NCBI RefSeq assembly: GCF_026914265.1
Contig: NC_069133.1
Span: 6,755,985 to 6,819,984 of the forward strand
Reading direction: 5' to 3'
Source of the DNA: Mya arenaria
Taxonomy: Eukaryota > Mollusca > Bivalvia > Myida > Myidae
Length of the DNA stretch: 64,000 bases
This document shows, piece after piece, positions 50,925 through 63,330 of this stretch. The notes below the pieces were generated by a model. That model ran no database searches, had not been told where the DNA came from, and saw only the letters and a list, made by a program, of their open reading frames with translations. Made by a program: the position numbers and the translations under genes. Positions within the stretch are counted from its first letter, which is position 1; each line of letters begins with the position of its first letter.

Positions 50925-51045
50925 CAGAAAAATTATCCCATGTCTCACAGGGTGGGAAAATGTGAAGACAGAGCCGGGATTGAATCCGGGTCGCCCCGTT
51001 TACATGGTGGAGTGCTCTACCGACTGAGCAACCGGACGAATTACA
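50925..51045 (-). mobile_element. tRNA-derived SINE (pseudo-tRNA-Tyr-like head)
   Basis: On the minus strand GTTGCTCAGTCGGTAGAGCA forms an A-box and D-arm, and CCGGATTCAATCCCGG forms a T-arm with B-box. The anticodon region reads ATGTAAA with a mispaired stem, so this is a SINE head rather than a working tRNA gene. Confidence 0.65.
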
Positions 51046-51099
51046 CAACTTCTCTGCATCTGTATAGGTATTAGTACTGTGACCCATGCTTTGAGAAAT

Positions 51100-52880
51100 A
51101 AACTTCTATGTATCACAGTTACATTGATGTGTCAAATACTTGAGATAAACAACATGTGGTCATCAAGTAACTTGACATTATTTAAGAAACATTTCATATG
51201 TGTATACAAATGCAGTTCATTCTTCTGCTAGTATACATTCCATACACTCATTTTACATTTATAATACACTTCTGTCCCCTCCTCAATTAGTTTTGAAGAG
51301 TATTAACTGACTGCATGGTGTCCAGATCACTTAACTAGTATAAATACTGTTGTATTAAAAACACCTCAATTATACATTCAAATAGAGCTTCTGTAAACAT
51401 GACTCCATGGAGACGACCCAGACTCCATGTACTTTATTTATGGTCAAAAAAGGGGCCCTTGTAACAAAAAATAAAATTGCATAAACCATTGGAAACTGCC
51501 ATCAATACATTTCAACAAAATCATGTAACATGATATAACAAACATACTTTATAAAAATCCACAAAGCTTGCCAATTCCATGTAAATAAATAAAAAAAATA
51601 TGTTATATAATAATTTCTGAAAACAAAACAAATATGAAATTATCACAAAATAATTAACATATGTTTAATATACTTTGGTATAATTTTTAACATATGCATA
51701 ATATACTTTGGTATACATTGTACATGAATAATATACTTTGGTATACTTATAAACATATGTATGATATACTATAGTAAACTGTTTTTCAAGTGTGACAATA
51801 ATGGTGGAATTCATGCACAAAATAAGGGCAATCATACAATAAATATAGTTGATAGGAAAAATGTTCCTTCTTCAAAATTAATTATATTTTAATATCGTTT
51901 ATGGCATATAAGCAGTAGAGACCACAATCAAAACAGAGTCCCCTAACAGCATTCTTGTACACCAGAGTGATGATGGTATGCGTACCTCTGTTGAATGAGA
52001 ATGAGAATGCCTAACAGTCAGTACATCTTTCCTCAGAATTTGAAAAACAACACACCTAAACACATCTCTTCTTAAATACATGTGTCACGAATGGAGTTTC
52101 ATACAAACATGAATGATCCAACATAGTATACAAAACTATCTATAAAAAAAGTCCTAAGCGTAAATAATAATTTTAGATCCAACGTCATAAAAATATACTT
52201 AAAACTATACAGCTGCGAAAAGTTTTGCATAATTTGATATACAAGTAAAATAAAGCACACCAAAATACAACAACACATTGCACAAAAACATAACATTAGA
52301 TGCCTGCTAAGCAAGCTAAAAGCAAAATAATTGTTTATGTAATGAAAAACACAAAAACCTTGATATGTATATTTTCCGAGTAGATGGGTGGGTATTATAG
52401 CAAGAGAGGCCTCTAAAATGACAAACTCACTTGATTATGTGAATAAATGCCAACTGGCCAATATGTGATAAACATCTAAACAATAAATGAATGAAAATGC
52501 TATGGCACAAACAAATATATGAACAACAGTTCTTGAAACCATTTACATTATCACAAACATAACCACACATTATGTTAAAAGTTTTACTTTACTTACCTGG
52601 CAAATTGTGTAAGTGTTTTCATTACACTTAAGGTGGCTTTATTTCTCCATTTGAAATAGATTTAAATGTTTATCCAATGAAATGAAAACACTCAACTGAT
52701 TACAAAAAGCATTCAACTAGACTTTTGGAAATTAATACAATGTAATTATTTATACTCCATTTTTCAGAAATATGAATGAAAATCTCTTAACATGATTATA
52801 CATGAGTCAACATTTATATAGAACTATTTGCATTTTAATATCGTTTTCTCCACAGGAGAAATCAAGACTAGAAGAGTGCA
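51100..52880. other. Intergenic, downstream of the P450 gene
   Basis: AT-rich. At 51657-51780 about four copies of a unit of roughly 38 bases containing AATATACTTTGGTATA occur. The P450 3' UTR should occupy the right-hand part. No exon was seen. Confidence 0.5.
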
Positions 52881-55800
52881 TTAATGACTAGTCCTTTTCA
52901 TAGGTGAAACTCCTTCACAAGAGCATGTACACCCTGGGATAGTTCCGTTTTCCCGCCTGACTCCGATCTCGTTTTCGACTGCCTCTTTACTCCCCTGTGG
53001 AGAGGGCATCACAAACTTTTTACAGTTGGGACAAGCGGGTGACAAGGGTGAGCCAGGAGATGTCAGGTAGCCACTATCCTGGCCCATGGATGATTTAAAC
53101 TTTACAAGGACCTGATTTCGTGGTCGATAAACCGGCAGGCACTTACACGGCAGGTCTTGATCAGCAACCATTTCCCACGTGTATTTTTCCAATAATTCCC
53201 TTATCACAGTCTGAAAGATGAAGTTGCAGGTTCAAGCCTCACTACAAAGCATGTCTACACAGGGGTCGCAGGTTCAAGCCCCACTACAAGGCATGTCTAC
53301 ACAGGGGTCGCAGGTTCAAGCCCCACTACAAGGCATGTCTACACAGGGGTCGCAGGTTCAAGCCCCACTACAAGGCATGTCTACACAGGGGTCGCAGGTT
53401 CAAGCCCCACTACAAGGCATGTCTACACAGGAGTCACAGGTTCAAGCCCCACTACAAGGCATGTCTACACAGGAGTCGCAGGTTCAAGCCCCACTACAAG
53501 GCATGTCTACACAGGGGTCGCAGGTTCAAGCCCCACTACAAGGCATGTCTACACAGGGGTCGCAGGTTCAAGCCCCACTACAAGGCATGTCTACACAGGG
53601 GTCGCAGGTTTAAGCCCCACTACAAGGCATGTCTACACAGGGGTCGCAGGTTCAAGCCCCACTACAAGGCATGTCTACACAGGGGTCGCAGGTTCGAGCT
53701 CCACTACAAGGCATGTCTACACAGGGGTCGCAGGTTCGAGCCCCACTACAAGGCATGTCTACACAGGGGTCACAGGTTCGAGCCCCACTACAAGGCATGT
53801 CTACACAGGGGTCGCAGGTTCGAGCCCCACTACAAGGCATGTCTACACAGGGGTTGCAGGTTCAAGCTCCACTACAAGGCATGTCTACACAGGGGTCGCA
53901 GGTTCGAGCCCCACTACAAGGCATGTCTACACAGGGTTCGCAGGTTCAAGCCCCACTACAAGGCATGTCTACACAGGGGTCGCAGGTTCAAGCCCCACTA
54001 CAAGGCATGTCTACACAGGGGTCGCAGGTTCAAGCCCCACTACAAGGCATGTCTACACAGGGGTCGCAGGTTCAAGCCCCACTACAAGGCATGTCTACAC
54101 AGGGGTCGCAGGTTCAAGCCCCACTACAAGGCATGTCTACACAGGGGTCGCAGGTTCAAGCCCCACTACAAGGCATGTCTACACAGGGGTCGCAGGTTCA
54201 AGCCCCACTACAAGGCATGTCTACACAGGGGTCGCAGGTTCAAGCCCCACTACAAGGCATGTCTACACAGGGGTCGCAGGTTCAAGCCCCACTACAAGGC
54301 ATGTCTACACAGGGGTCGCAGGTTCGAGCCCCACTACAAGGCATGTCTACACAGGGGTCGCAGGTTCGAGCCCCACTACAAGGCATGTCTACACAGGGGT
54401 CGCAGGTTCAAGCCCCACTACAAGGCATGTCTACACAGGGGTCGCAGGTTCAAGCCCCACTACAAGGCATGTCTACACAGGGGTCGCAGGTTCAAGCCCC
54501 ACTACAAGGCATGTCTACACAGGGGTCGCAGGTTCAAGCCCCACTACAAGGCATGTCTACACAGGGGTCGCAGGTTCAAGCCCCACTACAAGGCATGTCT
54601 ACACAGGGGTCGCAGGTTCAAGCCCCACTACAAGGCATGTCTACACAGGGGTCGCAGGTTCAAGCCCCACTACAAGGCATGTCTACACAGGGGTCGCAGG
54701 TTCAAGCCCCACTACAAGGCATGTCTACACAGGGGTCGCAGGTTCAAGCCCCACTACAAGGCATGTCTACACAGGGGTCGCAGGTTCGAGCCCCACTACA
54801 AGGCATGTCTACACAGGGGTCGCAGGTTCGAGCCCCACTACAAGGCATGTCTACACAGGGGTGGCAGGTTCAAGCCCCACTACAAGGCATGTCTACACAG
54901 GGGTCGCAGGTTCAAGCCCCACTACAAGGCATGTCTACACAGGGGTCGCAGGTTCAAGCCCCACTACAAGGCATGTCTACACAGGGGTCGCAGGTTCAAG
55001 CCCCACTACAAGGCATGTCTACACAGGGGTGGCAGGTTCAAGCCCCACAACAAAGCATGTCTACACAGGGGTCGCAGGTTCTTTGGTACTTTACACTGAC
55101 AGGCTCTAGAATAAGATGTTGTACGACCTGTATAATTATATGTATTTATATATAATAAAAGTCTTAATGAATTATTAATATATCAGTACAATCTACAAAT
55201 AATTTTACTTCTTTTGTGTGCACTGTGTCAGAAGTGTGTTATATGTTCAATGTGTGGCCCCAATATCAAACAAAAATACTTAAAAATAATCTCAATCTCA
55301 ACTTTTACTGCATGAAATCAAAAGATATTCAAAATCATATACCATATATTTTTACACTTTTTAGAAGCACATTCTCTCACAGAATACATTAATTAAAAAC
55401 TTTGGCCATGATTCTATAGAAAAAAATATTAAACAGCATAAAGTGTTATTGAACACAACTCATTGATCTTTAGCGGTTACTCAAGTACATCCTAGTTCTA
55501 GAATAAGCTTTCTTTAAAGCTGCACTCTCACAGATTGAACGTTTTTACAACTTTATTATTTTTTGTATTGGAACGAGCCAATTTTTGCGAAAATCCATGG
55601 AAGGCAGTTATATAAGACTGCTAACAAAAAATTAGAACGCAGATTTCTATATACAAGTTCAAAAGTTGATGTTTTATGCCTTTTTCTTAAACTGTTAGTA
55701 ACATAAATTTTTGAACAGAAATATGAAAATCTGCAATCTGATCTTTTTCAGCAATATTATATCATTGGTTTGCAGATATTTATGCAAAAATTTGCTCTTT

Positions 55801-58800
55801 TCAAGACAAAAAATAAATAAAATTGTAAAAATGGTAAATCTGTGAGAGTGCAGCTTTAAGATATTGACAAAAAGTTTTAATCAACACATTATGTAATTTG
55901 TCTATAAGAAAATATGTTTTTAAAAATAGTAATGAAATACATGATTTTGAAAGATACTTAGCTTGTATGTGGTAAAATGAGTTGAGATTTAGACTGAGAT
56001 TTGTGTTATGTACTTTTGTGATACTGGGGCCTGTGCTAGAGGCCTTATAACGTGAATATATTGCGTGTGGTTTTGGGTCCTACCTTAAGGATCGTTGACA
56101 CAAGGTTTTGTCCCACACATTTTCTTGGTCCCATTCCAAAACAATACAGCCGCTCCCTGTCATTGGCATTTCTGAAAATAAATACATTTATCTTGTTAGT
56201 TCTTTAATAAATATCTTAACAGATATCACTTAAAAGATCAGAGTTAAAAATTACACTTGTATTATTAATTTTGTAGCTTGAAAATCTTGATACGAAATCA
56301 AACTGATAAAATGTTTGTGAACTAGCCTTAAAATTGATGATATAATTAGACATTAAATTGTTTAAAAAGAGGTTATCTCCAATTGGGTACACATATAAAA
56401 AAAAAATCTATTTCTGACAAGTCTGTTTTACAGTCTACAATGCATATGCATTACAACAAGACAGCACAGCTCTACAGCAGTAAATGTATTGTTCCAGTAT
56501 ATTGCTAGATGATCATACTTGTGTGTCCATCTATCAGGGTTAAAGGTATCTGGGTCTTCAAACACAGCTCGGTCTCGCTGAGCCGTGTATGTCATATAGA
56601 GCACGCCATGACCTGCTGGGAAACGGAAACCACCCGCACTGAAATCCTGACAAAGACAAATTGGAAATCATTCATTTCCTCATGTTTTATTCAGTTGGAA
56701 CATATCTGGGCCTATGTTAACAAAAGATCTCAATTTGCATTCAAACTCAAGACTACAGTTGGGGGTCGCTTCTTTATAAGCATTTTTACAACAATTTTAA
56801 ATTTAGCTATTCTGTGTCTGAGTCCTGGGGCAGTGTTTACAAACAGTCGCAAGTCTGAGTCAAGACTCAAGACTCAATATGGCAAAACTTCATTTCATTG
56901 TAACTTTCTTTCTAGCTAAGCATTGATGGTGAAATTTGCAGAAATATACTGCTATTTGAGTGCTGTACTAATATTTACACATATTTCTGTAAAAGAAATG
57001 GAATAAATATTATTTTTTGTTCCTTCATAAAAAAGTTTATCTGAGCCTGAGTCTAGACTTGGACTCGAGTCTGTTTGTAATCATGGCCGCTGGCCTCCCA
57101 GTCTCCCAGACTTTCATGAACCTTAGCCTACCAGTCACTCAGACTATCAGCCCAGTCTCTCATGCTTAACCATCAATACAGTGACAGGTCTCTTACATCA
57201 TTGGTACATGTACCGTATTTTCTCGACTATAAGACGGGGAAATTGGGTCCCGATTTTTACCCCAAAAGTAGGGGACCCGTCTTATAAGCGAGTCGATAAA
57301 ATATTAAAAAAAGATTCAAGTCAAAATCAGTAAAATTTTACATAGGGTATTCGTCTATCCAGTATATCGTCTGCTGATACAAGTATGGGGCAATTAAGTA
57401 AACAACAACACGAAATCTCTTCACCGCGCGTGCTCTGACGTCACACAGTGTACCGTTATATCTGCATTTTTTCTCATGGCGCGTGTCAGTATAATTAGTT
57501 TGACAGATATATCAAATCAATAAATTGGAATCTTAATATGATGTAGGTACCTAACTGTCAATTGATTAAGCAAACAAATGACAATGCGAAAATGAATCCT
57601 TTATGTTCGTCGCCAATCAAGGGACAATATTGCCTAAAGGCAAGCATTATTGCTAAACAAACACCTATTCATGCCTCGGCTTTTCGCAGTTATGTTATTG
57701 AAGCCATTTATTTTGCCGAAGAACTTCATTGGTGTCTTCAATAAAAAAACTAAAACAAACATATGTTGTTATTGATTAATTATTACAATTCCGATAAGTA
57801 ACGACCTGTCCTGCAAACTTGTGTACTAATTTTTAACCTACCTCCAAATAGAGAGCTCACAGTTGACCGCCATTCTTTGAGTAAAACAAAAACAGTTACC
57901 GCGAAAGTCGATAATTGTCCGTTGAGCTTGAACATTTTTACACATTAGGAAGAATTTTAGCATTTTAGATTTGCTTAAAAATTGACCCCGTCTTATAAGC
58001 GAGTTGAAACAAAAAGCACCAGATTTCATGGGCAAAGTTAGGGGGCCGTCTTATAAGCGAATCGCCTTATAGTCGAGAAAATACGGTACATAAAATAAAT
58101 CATTGTGGTATTATAAATTTAGTAATTAATACAGTTTACCATTGGCTTGTTGTTTCTCAATGTACCAAATACATGTACATACAATTTCTAATAATACATA
58201 CCGGTACAAATTCTTTTTGTGTTTCGAAATAACATTAGCTTCTGTAAGATTGAAAGTATTGCTGGATGTTTAAATATATACTGTACAGTAGGTATTAAAT
58301 ACTTGAATTCATCTAAATTAGATGTGCTGCCTGCTTGAAGCAAAATATAATACCTAATGAACCTATTTTACTGTAAACAGGGCAAAACTCTCCTGTTGCT
58401 AGACCAATTGATCTCACTAATGAACTTGATCAAGACATTATGTCCACAACACTGTCACCAAGTTACATCATAACTGGGTTATAAATACTTCAGTTATTGT
58501 CTGCACAAGATATAAACCTTTGAATATTTAATGTATAGGAGGCATCAATCAAGTTAAAGAGGCAATTTTCACAACTACTGAACTTGACCGAGACAGTATG
58601 CTAACTAACAACATGAAAAGTTTCCTCATGATTGGATAATAAATACTTTAACATTGATTATCTGCAGAAGGAATCTTGGACGCCGCTGACACCATCACAA
58701 ATGCTTAAAGTAACATCTACCGTACATGTGGCCTTTTCAGGCAAAACAATAATACAAGATTGCTTCAATCATGTCTCTGCAACTACCTCGGTGACGACTC

Positions 58801-61800
58801 TGCGACCTCCAAAGAAGGGTGGGTAGAGGCGGAGAACCTCCAGCAGAACCCTCTCCAGCAGGGCCTCATCGTGTAGCAGGCTACTCTGGGTATCAACCTG
58901 CGCATAGACAGTACACTTTGGGCATTGAAATTTTGTCATCAATCAAGACCCCAATTTCTTAAATAATCTTAAGTCCGTTATAACAGGATCAAGCTAAGCT
59001 TTGTTGTGGTATAAATTGTAAACTTTGAGAAAGAGCTTTGATAAACTATAACTAAGTTTAAGAAAGCAATTTAGCTTAATTGAATATGGTACTTAAACCT
59101 GTTCTGCTGAATATTTTTCAACAATTCGGGGCCTGGTTTCAAACATTATCAATGTCAATTAATAATACAAATGTCAGTACTTGTATATTTTTTTTTTATA
59201 TCTTTATGTCTGAAGTCTAAAATAATTTATATTCTACATTACAACCAGTCATAAGAAACTGTTAAATTTGGTTGATACGTTGAATATTCATTACAAACAA
59301 TGCATGCCTACCATGTAATAGCTACAAAAGTTCAAGCAATGTAAATGTTTTAATGCAAAACTTAAAGCTTCTTGGAATGAGCCAATTTTTGCAAATTTTG
59401 CAAATTTCCATGGAAACCAGTTATATAAGATTGCTGACAAAAAATTAGATTGATGATTTTTATATTTAAGTTAAAAAATTGATGTTTTATGCATTTTTCC
59501 GTTATAAACGGTTTAAGCCATAAAACAGTAATTTTCGAACAGAAATATGAAAGTCTGCGATCTGATCTTTTGTCAGCAGTCTTTTATCACTGGTTTGCAG
59601 ATATTTACGCAAAAATTTGCCCTTTCCAAGACAAAAAATAAAAAGGTTGTAAAAATGGTAAATCTGTGAGATTGCAGCTTTTAAACTATGTTTAACACTC
59701 ATCATTCATAAACAAACATCATTATAACATTCCCGAGACTGACCTGGTCTGGACTTCCTGTCTCTATCACAAACGACGTGAGGATTGAGGAGAGTGCTTT
59801 AGGTACCAGGGCCGAGGTGAAGAGTAGCAGGTGGTTGTTAACGCTCTCCTCTGTCAGGGACCCCAGGCCTTCAACACGCTCCACAAACTCGTGCCTCTTA
59901 TCAATACGACGCTGGTGTATTATCTCTAATAATTTCCGCTGAAGAAAAACATTAGCACTTTTACAATTCTATATCATGAATTCTCACAAAACACCTATAC
60001 TTTAATGGACAACCTGTTAACAAACTGCTTGAAGAGCTCTCAGTGTAGGCCCTATGTTGCTTTGATAGATCTATACCATATCATATTGATAACAATAGAG
60101 AAATCAGTTTTTCTATATTAATATGCATGAACAATTAATTCATCTGCAAGAGGAGAGTGCTTTAGGTACGAGGGCAGAGGTGAAGAGTAGCAGGTGGTTA
60201 TTAGCGCCCTCATCTGTCAGGGACCCCATGATCAATTTATTGTTAATTTATAGCAAGACTAAAAACATAGCTTCATCATTACTATTATATATTAGTTTGC
60301 TTAAGAGTTTCATCTGTACCATTTTCAGTATCCTTTCCTACGTACAATATGTCAAATTTAGAGTTAACATATAGCTGAACAAAAATGATACGGTACATGT
60401 TGGAGTTTTGTTGGTTTTAAATCCATAATGGAGTTATTAAACTGAAAACAATATATCCCAATATAATAAATGAGTGTTACCTTCGCATCCATAGCCTTGC
60501 TGTAGGTTGATTCACTCATTAACGGTACTTTAACTGCCAGAGGTACAGAGATTATACCTGAAAAACAACCAACAATTTCAATACAAACATGGAATTATAT
60601 ATGGCCTTTATCCATATGTACCTTAGATGTGATTAATTTCTCCACAGTCTCTCCATCTAAGCTACCATAAATAGTTTCATCTATTGACTCAGTCTTGTCA
60701 ATTATTCTACACAAGAGATTGTATTTGATTTGTCATGAATTCTTCCTTCTTTTGGTAAAAAAAGCACGCTGCTGGGCGAACAACAATGCCGTGGAACGAA
60801 CAACAATGGCTTGCGTTTTTTCTTTCTTCACTTGCACAAGGGGCATAACTTGCTTATTATTTAAACCAGAGTTATGGTCCTAGCTTTACTAGTGTGCAAT
60901 GTCACTGGGATCATTTGTAATAAGTTTCATTTAAATATCTTGTACTGTTTTTCAGTTAAATGGCCAAAGTTTAATTTTCTTTTTACACAAAGAAGCCAAT
61001 GTTGACAACGACACCAAGGCCTTGACAATACCCCAACTATTTTCCTTAAAGGCAGAAAATCTAAATGTTTTTAAATCAATTGACAAATTCTAGGGCCCAT
61101 ATTCACTTAATGTCTTCATTCTCAGTAACAGACTCAACGTCTTAATTGTCTTGTAAAACATGCATCAGTAAAGCACTGATGATGCAAATGGTCGTATAGC
61201 TTAACTATGACTAAGATAACTATTATCTCATCACCTTTTGACAATAGGAATGATATAAATGATATTAATGACTATTTGTTTGATCTAGAAACTTGCATGT
61301 CTAAATCTCAAACTCAGATATATGGATATGGTATATGGACTCTGAAGTTATTATACCATGAACTTACCATGCCAGTGAGTGATAGTTAGATCAGCTATAA
61401 CATCAGCCTCTGGTTGGCTAAAATCCAAGCCAAGGAAGAGTCCTAGACACACTTCTATGGCAAGTCTCTTGAAAAGGTTATAAATGCACAAGGGCTGTCT
61501 GAAATGGACACATATACATCTAGTGTATACTCTGACATTTATTTTAGCTGGATTGTCAGTAAAAAGCTATACAGCTTTTTTTTAAATGTTACATGATATC
61601 CGACAATAAACAAATATTGACTTGTGAAGACAGTTATAAGCTGATACTAAGACCTATTTCCTTCAGGCACCAGTGCTTGTATCAATATGAAATTGGACAT
61701 GAGAAAGTGCACCCAGTTGGCCTAAGACTCATGACCCCCGATAGAAGGATTTCATAATAATTTGCCATATAGAGGAGAGTGTTTACCACATCAAAATGAC

Positions 61801-63330
61801 TAAAAACGTTTGACTCTTAAGTATGACTTTGAATTTGAAGGAAGGTAATGTGTACCTTCATTCTGTACGTCTGCTCTATTTGGTTAAAATTTATGCCAAC
61901 ATTTTTATAAATCCTTCTATCGCCTCCAGAGTTTTGTAGTGGGCACAAAATAGAGCATGACAGGCGTACAGAAAAAGCGGCATTGATACACTGTCTGAAA
62001 AATTCTTGGTGAGCATAACAAATAAAACACAAACTAATTCTTAAGTATTGAGCAAAAGATATTGCATTGCAATTAAAAATGCCACTTTAAATGAATGACG
62101 TTTAAGAGCCTCAAAATAGTTTACATTCTGCTAAAAGCCTTCAAATAAGATACCTGTATATATATATATACATGTCACAAGCAAATGCTGTCTTACCCAG
62201 TATCTAAATTGGACAATGACTTCTTCACAATCCTGAAATGATAAAATTTTGACTGTCATAATAAGTTAGTTCATTTGATGAGGATAAAATATCAATTTTG
62301 ATATACCGGTAGCATCAATTTTTTGTATGGTATATTAACATTTTCTTGACATTCACAATTCATTACAAACAAACAATTATTTCCCTATATTTTTATATTA
62401 TGATGCTGAACTTATGCATTTATATTCATATAAATTCATTACCCATAAACACATGGTTCAAATGGCAGCAAATATGGTGAAATCAATTGGTTCAATAGCA
62501 GAAAATATTGATCATGGTGAAATCATTTGGTTCATATAGCAGCAACAATAGATGGTAAAATCAATAATGGTTCAAATAGCAGCAAAAATAGATGGTAAAA
62601 TCAATAATGGTTCAAATAGCAGCAACAATAGATGGTAAAATCAATAATGGTTCATATAGCAGCAACAATAGATGGTAAAATCAATAATGGTTCAAATAGC
62701 AGCAAAAATAGATGGTAAAATCAATAATGGTTCATATAGCAGCAACAATAGATGGTAAAATCAATAATGGTTCAAATAGCAGCAAAAATAGATGGTAAAA
62801 TCAATAATGGGTCAAATAGCAGCAACAATAGATGGTAAAATCAATAATGGTTCATATAGCAGCAACAATAGATGGTAAAATCAATAATGGTTCAAATAGC
62901 AGCAAAAATAGATGGTAAAATCAATAATGGTTCATATAGAAGCAACAATAGATGGTAAAATCAATAATGGTTCAAATAGCAGCAAAAATAGATGGTAAAA
63001 TCAATAATGGTTCAAACAGCAGCAACAATAGATGGTAAAATCAAAATCAGTGTTCAAATAGCTACAAATGTTAATAGTGAAATCAAAACGTGTTCTTACT
63101 GACACTCTCGATATATGTGACTTTAAACATATCCACGTTTATGATGTCTCAAAATAAAAAAGGACCATTTTTTCATTTTATCAGAAACCGTTATTTCCAA
63201 GTACATGATAAGTTCATAAGTTAACTAAAACATGAGAGAACATACCTCTCTATGGTGCTCTGGTAAGTTTCAATGGCTTCCTCTGTAAATAGCTGCTTCA
63301 GACTCTCCCGCAGACTGTCCGCAAACTCAC
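52881..63330 (-). CDS. Cytochrome P450, N-terminal part outside the window
   Basis: Nine exons in transcript order: 63246-63330, 62197-62232, 61368-61498, 60481-60557, 59744-59938, 58787-58897, 56519-56646, 56084-56171, 52881-53210. Phases agree throughout and give about 393 residues. The helix K motif ExxR is EVLR in LLEVLRLYPP; a GGFRFPAG strand and the PERF-like FNPDRW follow. The heme loop is FGMGPRKCVG with its cysteine ligand. The I-helix region (HLLLFTSALVPKALSSIL) lacks the usual acid-threonine pair. After the normal end (PVYRPRNQVLVKFK) comes an unusual tail of about 65 residues with CPNC and CTCSC. Helix spacing and the RPRNQ end suggest kinship with CYP26/CYP120-type enzymes, but family and substrate are uncertain. 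P450s are heme monooxygenases, usually of the endoplasmic reticulum. The membrane anchor would lie in the exons beyond the right side. Confidence 0.9.
53228..55080 (+). repeat. 42-bp minisatellite, about 44 units, in the last P450 intron
   Basis: Units of CAGGTTCAAGCCCCACTACA plus AGGCATGTCTACACAGGGGTCG are nearly identical. Variants are few: CGAGCC for CAAGCC, TGG or ACA for TCG. Because 42 is a multiple of three, all three plus-strand frames stay open for long distances, which gives false coding signals. The array ends about 17 bases from the 3' splice site of the last P450 exon at 53211. GGTTCGAGCCC matches a Pol III B-box. Confidence 0.95.
55516..55857 (+). mobile_element. MITE family B, complete copy
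   Basis: Inverted ends AGCTGCACTCTCACAGATT, flanked on both sides by TTAA, bound a 342-bp non-coding element in the P450 intron. Partial copies lie at 41340, 46203 and 59370. The TTAA flank suggests a piggyBac-like or similar driver. Confidence 0.85.
57213..58086. mobile_element. pogo/Tigger-like non-autonomous TIR element, 0.87 kb
   Basis: Both ends start CCGTATTTTCTCGACTATAA and are flanked by TA. Subterminal motifs CGTCTTATAAGCGAGT recur near both ends (about 57280, 57985 and 58047). No transposase domain was recognised in the short internal frames. TA duplication and the end sequence fit a pogo/Tigger-like family. It lies in a P450 intron. Confidence 0.7.
59370..59695 (+). mobile_element. 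MITE family B, copy 4 (left end lost)
   Basis: From TTCTTGGAATGAGCC to GTGAGATTGCAGCTTTTAA, matching the interior and right end of the copy at 55516. It lies 40-50 bases from the end of the I-helix exon of the P450. Confidence 0.75.
60150..60228 (-). pseudogene. Intronic copy of part of the P450 I-helix exon
   Basis: Seventy-nine bases match 59787-59865 of the neighbouring exon with six differences (about 92 percent). On the transcript strand it stays open and reads GSLTDEGANN and then HLLLFTSALVPKALSS, against GSLTEESVNN in the real exon. No AG acceptor or GT donor in a fitting place was seen, so it looks like a partial exon duplication, unlikely to be spliced in. Confidence 0.8.
62530..63045 (+). 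repeat. 40-bp tandem repeat array in a P450 intron
   Basis: About 13 units of AGATGGTAAAATCAATAATG followed by GTTCAAATAGCAGCAAAAAT. Two variants, TTCATATAGCAGCAACAA and TTCAAATAGCAGCAAAAA, alternate over much of the array, so the working unit of duplication is probably an 80-bp dimer. Diverged units extend left to about 62455 and right to about 63085. Confidence 0.9.

Noticed and set aside
53218-55155. Very long repetitive open frame on the plus strand (QAPLQGMSTQGSQV repeats)
   Set aside because: It is the 42-bp minisatellite read in one of three open plus-strand frames. It lies in a P450 intron on the opposite strand, and nothing besides the repeat supports coding.
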